Source: Acidimicrobiia bacterium (GTDB lineage: Bacteria > Actinomycetota > Acidimicrobiia > Spongiisociales > UBA5794). From it: DNA of 7,973 nucleotides. Positions 1 through 5,223 of the stretch are shown in pieces (position 1 is the stretch's first letter; the number at the start of each line of letters is the position of its first letter). The translations under genes and the position numbers were made by a program. The notes beneath the pieces are model-generated. The model made no database searches, was not told the DNA's origin, and worked only from the letters and a program-made list of their open reading frames with translations. The stretch covers positions 1 through 7,973 of the forward strand of contig JABDIW010000087.1 of assembly GCA_013003515.1 (NCBI GenBank), given 5' to 3'.

Positions 1-233
1 CTGATCTCGACCCAGTCGAAGAAGTCGGTGCCGCTGATGATCGTCACCGTGACCAGCGGGTTGGCCTCCATGTTCTTGAGCTTCTGGCGACCCTCGAGCG
101 TGTTGATGAGGATGTCGGTGCCATCGGTGTCCACCCACATCACATGCGACTGCGGCTGCCCCGAAGGCAGAACGCTGGACACAACCGCGTAGTTGGCCCC
201 TTGGGCGAGTTCTCTGGCCTTGTCAGTAAGCAT
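1..233 (-). CDS. PPOX-class (split beta-barrel) F420/FMN-dependent enzyme, N-terminal part
   Basis: The reading frame starts at ATG 233-231 and is still open at the window edge, so only the first 77 residues are visible. It begins MLTDKARELAQGANYAVVSS and continues with a short strand-turn-strand pattern (LPSGQPQSHVMWVDTDGTDI), then NTLEGRQKLKNM near residues 44-55 and a V-rich strand (residues 61-66) leading to DWVEI. This order (a helix, 'the protein gives free access' strands, N-T-x-x-G-R-Q-K-x-x-N) is that of the pyridoxamine-5'-phosphate-oxidase-like split barrel, in the actinobacterial branch annotated as PPOX class F420-dependent enzymes, which reduce small substrates or bind F420. The GRQK stretch is the usual cofactor-phosphate-binding region of the family. 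Substrate cannot be inferred. It lies 246 nt downstream of truA in the same orientation, separated by a repeat-rich gap, and has no clear Shine-Dalgarno sequence; it is probably transcribed on its own. The C-terminal half is missing because of the window edge, not mutation. Confidence 0.8.
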   Translation of the reverse strand, partial: MLTDKARELAQGANYAVVSSVLPSGQPQSHVMWVDTDGTDILINTLEGRQKLKNMEANPLVTVTIISGTDFFDWVEI

Positions 234-260
234 GGGTCGAGTCTGACAGATCGCCAGTCT

Positions 261-282
261 CTCCCCCCAAACATGGGGGGAG
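261..282. repeat. Perfect 8-bp stem-loop upstream of the PPOX gene
   Basis: CTCCCCCC (261-268) pairs with GGGGGGAG (275-282) around the 6-nt loop AAACAT. It ends 28 nt before the PPOX start codon on the minus strand. No T-tract follows on either strand, so it is not a standard intrinsic terminator. It is one arm of the larger inverted repeat. It could also sit in the PPOX promoter or 5' leader. Confidence 0.7.
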
Positions 283-312
283 TACCCGAAGGAGCGCAGC
301 GACTGAGGGGGA

Positions 313-336
313 GGGGGGAAGCAGTTGTTTCCCCCC
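313..336. repeat. Perfect 8-bp stem-loop in the middle of the gap
   Basis: GGGGGGAA (313-320) pairs with TTCCCCCC (329-336) around an 8-nt loop. Unlike the other hairpins the G-run comes first on the plus strand. No T-tract follows on either strand. Its left half is the inner end of the left arm of the inverted repeat. Confidence 0.65.
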
Positions 337-400
337 GGCAGACCGGGCCGCCGTGGAAGACGTGTGAATCCCCCCTACCTCCACCTTCGGCTTCGCCTGC

Positions 401-479
401 GGTGCAGGGACCTTCCCCCCATGACTGGGGGGACAGACCCCGGTGCAGGGACCTTCCCCCCATGACTGGGGGACAGACC
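401..479. repeat. Tandem pair of hairpin units abutting the truA stop
   Basis: Unit 401-439 and unit 442-479 are identical except that the second has one G fewer in its G-run; they are separated by two C bases (period 41). Each starts GGTGCAGGGACC and ends GACAGACC, with a C6 - ATGACT - G5/6 hairpin in the middle (stem 414-420/427-433 in the first, 455-460/468-473 in the second). The second unit ends at 479 and the truA stop codon begins at 480, so both hairpins would be the first structures in the 3' end of the truA transcript. They could protect the mRNA end or act as a terminator without a U-tract; the latter is only inferred. Confidence 0.85.
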
Positions 480-1208
480 TCAGTAGGCCACCTCCCACAG
501 GGTCAACCCGTGGGGCGGCGCCACTCCTCTTCCGGCCTGGCGGTCGAGCGCACCGAGGATCTCGGGGACCGAGGCAGGGTCGATCCTGCCTCGTCCGGCG
601 TCGACGCAGATGGCGACCATCGAACGCACCATCTGGTGACAGAAGCTGCTCGCCTCCACCTCGTACACGTACACCCGGTCGTCGCGCGCCCATGAGGCCT
701 CCCGAACGTGGCGCACCATCGACCGGTCCCCCGCCTTCCGGCACAACGAGGTGAAGTCCTGTTCACCGATGAACGCTGCTGCCGCCGTGGTCATGGCTTC
801 GATGTCGAGTTCGTGGTCGACCCACCACGTGAACCCCGCCGTGAACGGGTCGGGATGGTCCCCGGTGAGGAGGCGGTACCGATACCGGCGACCGGTCGCC
901 GAGAACCTGGCAGAGAAGTCGTCGGGCACCAAGGAGGCATCGGTGACGACGACGGCGGGCCCGAGCCGGCTGTTGACCGATCGACGGAGTCGACGCAGGT
1001 CGACCTCCGCCTCGGTGGAGAAGCTCACCACGTTGTGTCTGGCATGCACCCCGGCGTCGGTCCTGCCGGCGACGACGGTGTCGACGGGACCGGTCAGGTC
1101 CGCGATCACCGCCTCCAGTTTGCCCTGCACGGTTGGGACGTCCGGTTGCCTGGCGAAGCCGCGGAACCCGCTGCCGTCGTAGGCGATGTCGAGCCGGACG
1201 GCCGGCAT
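480..1208 (-). CDS. truA: tRNA pseudouridine(38-40) synthase TruA
   Basis: TruA isomerises uridine to pseudouridine at positions 38-40 of the tRNA anticodon arm. The 242-residue protein opens with VRLDIAYDGSGFRGFARQ, the family's first strand, and contains VAGRTDAGVHA with the catalytic Asp at residue 51. Further family landmarks are RRYRYR (108-112, the conserved active-site Tyr region), SSFCHQMVRSMV (187-198) and the closing GLTLWEVAY. Length is normal for bacterial TruA. The frame is open much further upstream (to 1373), but that stretch lies inside the preceding gene in another frame; ATG at 1208-1206 puts the conserved first strand at the N-terminus and lies 2 nt after the stop of the membrane-protein gene. 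The Shine-Dalgarno is weak, so translation is probably coupled to the upstream gene. truA commonly closes this ribosomal cluster in actinobacteria, and hairpins follow directly after the stop. Confidence 0.97.
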   Translation of the reverse strand: MPAVRLDIAYDGSGFRGFARQPDVPTVQGKLEAVIADLTGPVDTVVAGRTDAGVHARHNVVSFSTEAEVDLRRLRRSVNSRLGPAVVVTDASLVPDDFSARFSATGRRYRYRLLTGDHPDPFTAGFTWWVDHELDIEAMTTAAAAFIGEQDFTSLCRKAGDRSMVRHVREASWARDDRVYVYEVEASSFCHQMVRSMVAICVDAGRGRIDPASVPEILGALDRQAGRGVAPPHGLTLWEVAY

Positions 1209-1210
1209 GG

Positions 1211-1738
1211 CTAGAAGCCGAGGTTGAGAATCGAAGCGACGATGAGATACAGCATGATGCCGGCCAGTCCCGAGCCGATCGCTTTGGGAAGCTCGAAGTC
1301 GACGGCGTATCTCATGCCATGACCGACGATGAAGACCAGCCAGATCGAGCCGATCAGCAATCCCAGAGGCCACGGGTTGATGCCGGCGCCGCTGAGGATC
1401 TGGAAGGTCGGGATGATGAGCAGCAGGGTCGGGTAGCCGAAGCCGACCAGCCGCATGACATAGGCGTATCCGGTCCGCCCCTGGAGCACGTGGGTGGCGG
1501 TCGCCCAGGTCCCCCCGGCCACGATCAGCCAGAACACGAGCGCGTCGAGGACGGCGGTGGCGTACCCGAGGGCGCCGCCCGGCGAGCCGATGCCGATCTG
1601 GATCAGGACCCGGGTCACCACCACGAGCAGCAGGGCGTCACCCGATGCGCGGTCCTCGAAGTCCATCCACACATAGGCGTCGCGGTCGAAACGCAGCGCC
1701 TGGGCCATACGACGGAAGATCAACCCGATATCGGTCAT
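1211..1738 (-). CDS. Small polytopic membrane protein, Yip1-like
   Basis: The 175-residue protein starts with a short amphipathic/cytoplasmic stretch (about 1-31, including RMAQALRFDRDAYVWM) followed by about five hydrophobic segments near residues 34-50, 60-82, 96-115, 123-140 and 154-173. The overall plan, a short soluble N-terminus with an aromatic/charged motif and a bundle of five helices with G/P-rich turns, resembles the Yip1 domain family of integral membrane proteins, whose bacterial members have no established function. I assign the family only by this general resemblance. Its ATG overlaps the Nudix stop codon in an ATGA, and its TAG lies 2 nt before truA, so it is embedded in the operon. 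No enzyme motif or signal peptide is seen. It is probably a bona fide gene because the hydrophobic pattern and tight coupling persist over the full length. Confidence 0.72.
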   Translation of the reverse strand: MTDIGLIFRRMAQALRFDRDAYVWMDFEDRASGDALLLVVVTRVLIQIGIGSPGGALGYATAVLDALVFWLIVAGGTWATATHVLQGRTGYAYVMRLVGFGYPTLLLIIPTFQILSGAGINPWPLGLLIGSIWLVFIVGHGMRYAVDFELPKAIGSGLAGIMLYLIVASILNLGF

Positions 1739-2289
1739 GAGGCGTCCGAGCCTACCCAGCGTCGGGCCTTTTCGAACGGGCGGGTCAGGCTGGGGTCGTC
1801 GTCGACCGATTCGATCTCTTCGAAGCCCACCCAGCGCCAGTCGTCGATCTCGTCGGAACCGGGAACCTCGAGGGAGTCGGCCCCGAACAAGAACCGGATG
1901 TCGAAGTGGGCATGCTCCGGTTCCCGCCCCGGCGGGTAGGTGTGGATGTCGATGTCGAACACGTCATCAGACAGCGTCGCGACGGTCAGGCCGGTCTCCT
2001 CGAGGACCTCACGCCGGGCGGCGGAGATGACATCGGCGTCCTCGGGATCGATGTGACCGCCGGGCTGGAGCCAGCGGGACAGTTTCTGGTGGTGCACGAG
2101 CAGGACCGAATCACGCAGCGGTGAGAGAACGAACGCCGATGCCGTGAAGTGGCCAGGGTTGAACGTGGATCGGGACAGGGGGTCACCGGGATGGCCGGTG
2201 AGTGCATTCATGGCCGCAAACGTCGTCCGCTCGGACGACGGGACCGGATAGGCGGCGAGAAGGGCGCGCAGCCCCTCCCGGCGAGGCAC
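1735..2289 (-). CDS. Nudix hydrolase
   Basis: Nudix enzymes hydrolyse nucleoside diphosphates linked to another group, using Mg2+. In this 184-residue protein the domain runs from about residue 46 (GHFTASAFVLSP) to 180. The Nudix box lies at 77-101: GGHID near 77-81, then RREVLEETGL at 92-101 with the catalytic metal-binding Glu pair at 97/98 and Glu 94. Between the glycines and the REV segment there is one residue more than in the classic MutT spacing. The preceding LLVHHQKLSRWLQPGGH and later HAHFDIRFLF (127-135) fit a subgroup of actinobacterial Nudix proteins of unknown substrate. The start taken is GTG 2289-2287, whose first base is shared with the rplQ TAG (TAGTG), with no good Shine-Dalgarno, implying coupling. 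A later start at ATG, residue 27, is possible because the first 40 residues are outside the domain. The stop overlaps the next gene by 4 bases. Confidence 0.92.
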   Translation of the reverse strand: MPRREGLRALLAAYPVPSSERTTFAAMNALTGHPGDPLSRSTFNPGHFTASAFVLSPLRDSVLLVHHQKLSRWLQPGGHIDPEDADVISAARREVLEETGLTVATLSDDVFDIDIHTYPPGREPEHAHFDIRFLFGADSLEVPGSDEIDDWRWVGFEEIESVDDDPSLTRPFEKARRWVGSDAS

Positions 2290-2639
2290 TAGACGAACTC
2301 GATGAGCGCCATCTCGGCACCGTCGCCACGACGGGCACCGAGCTTGACGATGCGGGTGTACCCGCCGGGCCGGTCCTCATAGCGGGGGCCGATCTCATCG
2401 AAGAGCTTGGTGACGACCTCTTTGTCCTGGATCTTGCGCAGGATCTGGCGGCGGGCGTGCAGGTCTCCCCGCGACGCCTTGGTCACGATCTTCTCGACGT
2501 AGGGCCGCAGCGTCTTGGCCTTGGTGACCGTAGTGGTCATCCGCTCTTCGCGGATCAGCTCCTTCGCCAGATTGGAGAGGATCTTCCTTTGATGAGACGG
2601 TGACCCGCCGAGGCGCTTGCCCTTGCGAGGAGTGGGCAT
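2289..2639 (-). CDS. rplQ: 50S ribosomal protein L17 (bL17)
   Basis: L17 is a large-subunit protein near the peptide exit tunnel. The 116-residue protein begins MPTPRKGKRLGGSPSHQRKI and continues LSNLAKELIREERMTTTVTK, then AKTLRPYVEKIVTKA, the diagnostic N-terminal core of the family, and ends with the conserved YTRIVKLGARRGDGAEMALIE strand. The length is that of the compact bacterial form, without the long acidic or basic C-terminal tails of many actinobacteria. Its ATG shares one base with the rpoA TGA (TGATG), and GGGAGAAGG about 10 nt upstream serves as a Shine-Dalgarno. rpoA followed by rplQ is the universal end of the alpha operon. The stop is shared by one base with the GTG of the Nudix gene. 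Confidence 0.98.
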   Translation of the reverse strand: MPTPRKGKRLGGSPSHQRKILSNLAKELIREERMTTTVTKAKTLRPYVEKIVTKASRGDLHARRQILRKIQDKEVVTKLFDEIGPRYEDRPGGYTRIVKLGARRGDGAEMALIEFV

Positions 2640-3595
2640 CAGATCGAGCCTTCTCCCAGGTCGGCTGACGCCGACAGAGAAAGACCGAGCTCGTCGAGCT
2701 TGGCGGTGACCTCGTCGAGGCTCTTCTGGCCGAAGTTGGTGATGTGGAGGAGGTCCTCCTCGGTGCGCAGCACCAGCTCGCCAACAGTGTGGACCTGGGC
2801 GCGGCGCAGGCAGTTGCGGGGACGCTCGGACAGGTCGAGTGCCTCGATCGGCAGGTCGAGGTCGGGTGAAACGGACTCGGTGGACACGACGTCTCCGAGT
2901 TCGAGGCCGACACCCTCACCGAGGTCGGCGAACAGGCCGAGGAGCTCGCGCAGGGTCTTACCTGCAGACGACATCGCCTCACCAGGGCTGACGGCGCCGT
3001 TGGTCTCGACATCCAGCGACAGCTTGTCGAAGTTGATCATCTGGCCCACCTGGGTCGGCTCGACCTTGTAGGCGACCTTGACGACCGGCGAGAAGATGGA
3101 ATCGATCGGGATCACGCCGATGGCGTCGCCGGAGCGCTTGTTGTGCTCGGAGCTGCGATACCCGACACCACGCTCGACGGTCATCTCGATCTCGAGCTTG
3201 CCCGAGCTGGACAGCGAAGCGACGTGAAGGTCGCCGTTGACGACCTCGACGCCCGCAGGAAGCTTGAGGTCGCCGGCCGACACGTCCTTCTTGCCCTTCT
3301 CGGACAGGTAGACGGTCTGGGGCTCCTCGAGCTCGGTGCGCAGCACGACCTGCTTGAGATTGAGGATGAGGTCGACGACGTCTTCAACGACGCCATCGAT
3401 GGTCGAGAACTCGTGCTCGACTCCCTCGATCCGCACCGACGTGATGGCGGCTCCCGGGATGCGCGACAGCAGAGTGCGGCGCAGGGTGTTGCCAAGCGTG
3501 TAGCCGAAACCCGGCTCCAACGGCTCGGCGATGAACCGCGACCGGACGTCGCTGATGGTTTCTTCCTCGATTTGTGGACGCTGAACGATCAGCAC
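2639..3595 (-). CDS. rpoA: DNA-directed RNA polymerase subunit alpha
   Basis: Alpha nucleates assembly of RNA polymerase and contacts promoter UP elements and activators. The 318-residue protein shows the dimerising N-terminal domain (GFGYTLGNTLRRTLLSRIPG near 29-48, then the inserted domain to about 175) and the C-terminal domain (about 247-308) after a short linker. DNA-binding residues of the C-terminal domain are kept: Arg 258, Asn 261 and Cys 262 in ERPRNC, and Gly 289, Lys 291 and Ser 292 in NFGQKSL, matching Escherichia coli Arg265, Asn268, Cys269, Gly296, Lys298 and Ser299. The start is GTG (3595-3593) with AAGGAG at 3606-3601, five nt upstream; this also gives the conserved MLIVQRP opening typical of actinobacterial alpha. 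It lies 23 nt after rpsD, the widest gap inside the alpha operon. The C-terminal tail after the helix-hairpin-helix is short compared with many actinobacteria. Confidence 0.99.
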   Translation of the reverse strand: MLIVQRPQIEEETISDVRSRFIAEPLEPGFGYTLGNTLRRTLLSRIPGAAITSVRIEGVEHEFSTIDGVVEDVVDLILNLKQVVLRTELEEPQTVYLSEKGKKDVSAGDLKLPAGVEVVNGDLHVASLSSSGKLEIEMTVERGVGYRSSEHNKRSGDAIGVIPIDSIFSPVVKVAYKVEPTQVGQMINFDKLSLDVETNGAVSPGEAMSSAGKTLRELLGLFADLGEGVGLELGDVVSTESVSPDLDLPIEALDLSERPRNCLRRAQVHTVGELVLRTEEDLLHITNFGQKSLDEVTAKLDELGLSLSASADLGEGSI

Positions 3596-3600
3596 GGGGG

Positions 3601-3606
3601 CTCCTT
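3601..3606 (-). promoter_or_regulatory. Shine-Dalgarno of rpoA
   Basis: AAGGAG on the minus strand, five C bases before the GTG. This is the strongest ribosome-binding site in the operon and decides the GTG start of rpoA. Confidence 0.8.
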
Positions 3607-3618
3607 GGGGACGAACGG

Positions 3619-4224
3619 CTACTTCGAATACAGCTCGACGATGAGCTGTTCTTGGATCTGGGTGTCGATCTGGTCTCGACTCGGCAACTGACGAACGGTG
3701 ATCTTGCGGTCATCGGGCTCGACATCCACCCACTCGGGGATGGGGTGCTCGGCCACGTCGAGAGCCTGCTGCACGGCAACCAGGTTCTTCGACTTCTCGC
3801 GCATTTCGACGACGTCGCCCTCACGGACCTGGAACGACGGGATGGTCACCTTCTTGCCGTTGACGGTGACATGGCCGTGGTTGACCAGCTGTCGCGCCTG
3901 CGGCCGGGTGGTGGCGAACTGGCTGCGGAACACGATGTTGTCGAGACGGCGCTCGAGAAGCTGCAGCAGCACGGTGCCGGTGATTCCGCGGCTCTTGGCG
4001 GCCTTCTCGTAATAGCGGCGGAACTGACGCTCCAGGACACCGTAGATGTAGCGGGCCTTCTGCTTCTCGCGAAGCTGGACCTGGTACTGCGACTCCCGGA
4101 TACGACCGCGACCGTGCTCACCCGGCGGGTAAGGGCGACGGTCGTAGGCGCACGACTTCTTGTTGCACAGGCTCTGACGGGCCCGGCGGCACGGCTTGCA
4201 GGTAGGGCCGAGGTAGCGGGCCAT
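3619..4224 (-). CDS. rpsD: 30S ribosomal protein S4 (uS4), zinc-binding form
   Basis: S4 binds 16S rRNA early in 30S assembly and in many bacteria represses its own operon. The 201-residue protein starts MARYLGPTCKPCRRARQSLC and carries four cysteines at 9, 12, 20 and 25, the zinc-knuckle form seen in Thermus (where the second and third Cys are further apart). RRPYPPGEHG follows, then the S4 RNA-binding domain near 91-155 (LERRLDNIVFRS, TRPQARQLVNHGHVTVNGKK), and the conserved end NEQLI/VELYSK-like QEQLIVELYSK. The frame is open to an upstream ATG at 4254, but that lies inside rpsK; the ATG at 4224-4222 gives the family N-terminus and has GAGGAGG at 4239-4233. The ATG shares one base with the rpsK TGA (TGATG). 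Confidence 0.98.
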   Translation of the reverse strand: MARYLGPTCKPCRRARQSLCNKKSCAYDRRPYPPGEHGRGRIRESQYQVQLREKQKARYIYGVLERQFRRYYEKAAKSRGITGTVLLQLLERRLDNIVFRSQFATTRPQARQLVNHGHVTVNGKKVTIPSFQVREGDVVEMREKSKNLVAVQQALDVAEHPIPEWVDVEPDDRKITVRQLPSRDQIDTQIQEQLIVELYSK

Positions 4225-4634
4225 CAGCGCTGCCTCCTCTTCTTGGGGCGACATCCATTGTGGGGAACCGGTGTCACGTCACGGATGTACGTGATCTCCA
4301 TGCCCATGTTCTGCAGGGTGCGGATCGCGGTCTCGCGGCCGGACCCGGAGCCACTGACGATGACATCGAGGCGACGAACGCCCATCTCGCCTGCCTTGCG
4401 GGCTGCCTGCTCGGCGGCCACCTGAGCGGCGTACGGAGTCGACTTCCGGGAGCCCTTGAACCCCACGGAGCCACCAGAGGTCCAGGCGACGACGGCGCCC
4501 TCGGGATCGGTGATGCTGATGATGGTGTTGTTGAACGACGCCTTGATGTGGGCCTGGGCGTGGGCGAGCTGGCGGCGACGGCGGCCGCGGGGGCGTGGTT
4601 GTTCTGTTGGTTGTTCTGGCTGTTCGGTCGTCAT
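4224..4634 (-). CDS. rpsK: 30S ribosomal protein S11 (uS11)
   Basis: S11 lies in the platform of the 30S subunit, near the mRNA exit. The 136-residue protein has the full core: AHIKASFNNTIISITDPEG (28-46), then GFKGSRKSTPYAAQVAAEQA (58-77), VIVSGSGSGRE and the hallmark C-terminus PHNGCRPKKRR (123-133). The N-terminal 15 residues, MTTEQPEQPTEQPRP, are a proline/glutamate-rich tail with three EQP repeats that is not part of the core and varies between species. The start at ATG 4634-4632 lies 2 nt after the rpsM stop, with AAGAAGG upstream inside the end of rpsM. The Asn-Gly in PHNG is the site known to form isoaspartate in E. coli S11. The stop overlaps the rpsD ATG by one base. Confidence 0.98.
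   Translation of the reverse strand: MTTEQPEQPTEQPRPRGRRRRQLAHAQAHIKASFNNTIISITDPEGAVVAWTSGGSVGFKGSRKSTPYAAQVAAEQAARKAGEMGVRRLDVIVSGSGSGRETAIRTLQNMGMEITYIRDVTPVPHNGCRPKKRRQR
4233..4239 (-). promoter_or_regulatory. Shine-Dalgarno of rpsD inside the end of rpsK
   Basis: GAGGAGG on the minus strand, 8 nt before the rpsD ATG. It is encoded by the Lys-Arg-Arg codons at the C-terminus of S11 and supports the start at 4224 rather than the upstream ATG at 4254. Confidence 0.8.
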
Positions 4635-4636
4635 CG

Positions 4637-5017
4637 CTACTTCGTGACCTTCTTCTTGCCGGCAACGGCGCCGGACGACTTGCCCTTGCGGGTGCGAGCG
4701 TTGGTGTGGGTCCGCTGTCCGCGCACTGGCAGACCACGGCGGTGACGGACTCCCTGATAGGAGCCGATCTCGATCTTGCGCTTGATGTTCTGGGACACCT
4801 CGCGGCGCAGATCACCTTCGACATTGAGGTTGGAATCGAGGTACTGACGAATGGACAGAACCTCGGCATCGGTGAGGTCACGGACCTTGGTGTCGGGGTC
4901 GATCTTGAGGTCGGCGCAGATGAACTGCGACGTCGACTTCCCCACACCAAAGATGTAGGTGAGGCCGATCTCGACTCGCTTCTCCCTCGGCAGGTCGACG
5001 CCTGCGATACGTGCCAT
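4637..5017 (-). CDS. rpsM: 30S ribosomal protein S13 (uS13)
   Basis: S13 sits in the head of the 30S subunit, contacts P-site tRNA with its C-terminal tail and bridges to the 50S subunit. The 126-residue protein opens MARIAGVDLPREKRVEIGLT and has the helix-two-turn-helix core (YIFGVGKSTS; DLTDAEVLSIRQYL), the conserved GSYQGVRHRRGLPVRGQRTH (85-104) and NARTRKG, then a basic tail to residue 126. Length and order are normal. ATG 5017-5015 is 3 nt after the rpmJ stop with AGGGG six nt upstream, within the end of rpmJ. Confidence 0.98.
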   Translation of the reverse strand: MARIAGVDLPREKRVEIGLTYIFGVGKSTSQFICADLKIDPDTKVRDLTDAEVLSIRQYLDSNLNVEGDLRREVSQNIKRKIEIGSYQGVRHRRGLPVRGQRTHTNARTRKGKSSGAVAGKKKVTK

Positions 5018-5020
5018 TGA

Positions 5021-5134
5021 CTACCCCTGTCGCTGCTTGTGTCGAGGATTCGGACAGATGACCCAGACGCGCCCGTGGCGCCGGATGATCCGGCACTTGT
5101 CGCACATCTTCTTGGCGCTCGCTGAAACCTTCAT
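5021..5134 (-). CDS. rpmJ: 50S ribosomal protein L36 (bL36), zinc-binding form
   Basis: This 37-residue gene was read directly from the sequence. The translation is MKVSASAKKMCDKCRIIRRH followed by GRVWVICPNPRHKQRQG, ending in TAG at 5023-5021. Cys 11, Cys 14, Cys 27 and His 32 form the CCCH zinc ribbon of the C+ type of L36, which binds 23S rRNA near the base of the L7/L12 stalk. Both length and order are normal for the family. It is the first gene after the 121-nt gap, with only a weak AGG upstream (CAGGTACCC before ATG). It leads the rpmJ-rpsM-rpsK-rpsD-rpoA-rplQ run and lies 3 nt before rpsM. bL36 paralogues without the cysteines exist under zinc limitation; this is the zinc-requiring one. 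Confidence 0.97.
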   Translation of the reverse strand: MKVSASAKKMCDKCRIIRRHGRVWVICPNPRHKQRQG

Positions 5135-5187
5135 GGGTACCTGCTGGTGGTTGACGGTGCCGACGACGCCAGAGACGGCGCGTCCAT
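5131..5187 (-). other. Possible 18-codon upstream reading frame overlapping rpmJ
   Basis: On the minus strand an ATG at 5187-5185 opens MDAPSLASSAPSTTSRYP and ends with TGA at 5133-5131, overlapping the rpmJ ATG (5134-5132) as ATGA. There is no Shine-Dalgarno before it (TTTTATTTGTGC), so translation is doubtful. It contains no run of regulatory codons such as repeated Leu, His or Trp. It may be chance, or a leader peptide that couples translation into rpmJ. Confidence 0.25.
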
Positions 5188-5191
5188 GCAC

Positions 5192-5216
5192 AAATAAAAC
5201 GGCCCCACCCGGGCCG
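5192..5216 (-). terminator. Intrinsic (rho-independent) terminator between map and rpmJ
   Basis: Reading the minus strand, CGGCCC (5216-5211), loop GGGTG, GGGCCG (5205-5200), then TTTTATTT (5199-5192). The 6-bp all-GC stem with a T-rich tail is the only classical intrinsic terminator I see in the window. It would end transcripts coming from secY-adk-map, at least partly, and so separate spc-type from alpha-type expression. Confidence 0.7.
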
Positions 5217-5223
5217 GCCGGGA

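Larger units (their letters stand above)
234..479. repeat. Non-coding gap filled with C6/G6 stem-loops in inverted arrangement (MITE/REP-like)
   Basis: This 246-nt gap between truA and the PPOX gene has no credible gene; reading frames through it are low-complexity. It holds four short hairpins built from runs of five or six C and G. The plus strand from 257 reads GTCTCT, C6, AAACAT, G6, A; the minus strand from 438 reads GTCTGT, C6, AGTCAT, G6, A: 22 of 25 positions match. Both arms then continue through a CGAAG-containing stretch to a second purine-rich G6 tract (313-320 on plus; 375-368 on minus). The arms (about 257-320 and 368-438) therefore form an imperfect inverted repeat around a centre of roughly 47 nt, with one extra end unit duplicated at 442-479. 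This is what a small palindromic intergenic element (MITE or REP/BIME type) would look like. I cannot test whether it is repeated elsewhere in the genome, and I see no clear target-site duplication. Confidence 0.6.

Noticed and set aside
263..336. G-quadruplex from the G-runs
   Set aside because: On each strand no four runs lie within normal loop lengths; hairpins with the nearby C-runs are more likely.
414..473. Classical rho-independent terminator for truA
   Set aside because: The stems are good but no T-tract follows on the minus strand, so the call is only a possible 3'-end structure.
261..479. CRISPR-like array
   Set aside because: There are only two direct units with a 2-nt gap, and the inverted arms and lack of spacers do not fit.
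144..744. Overlapping open frames in the repeat gap on both strands
   Set aside because: They are low complexity (runs of Pro, Gly and Arg from C- and G-runs) and extend into truA in the wrong frame.
1209..1373. N-terminal extension of truA by 55 codons
   Set aside because: It lies inside the membrane-protein gene in another frame; the TruA family N-terminus begins at 1208.
1133..1939. 268-codon plus-strand open frame
   Set aside because: It is antisense to truA, the membrane-protein gene and the Nudix gene, with low-complexity Arg/Asp/Gly-rich sequence.
4225..4254. Ten-codon N-terminal extension of rpsD
   Set aside because: It lies inside rpsK, and GAGGAGG is correctly placed for the ATG at 4224.
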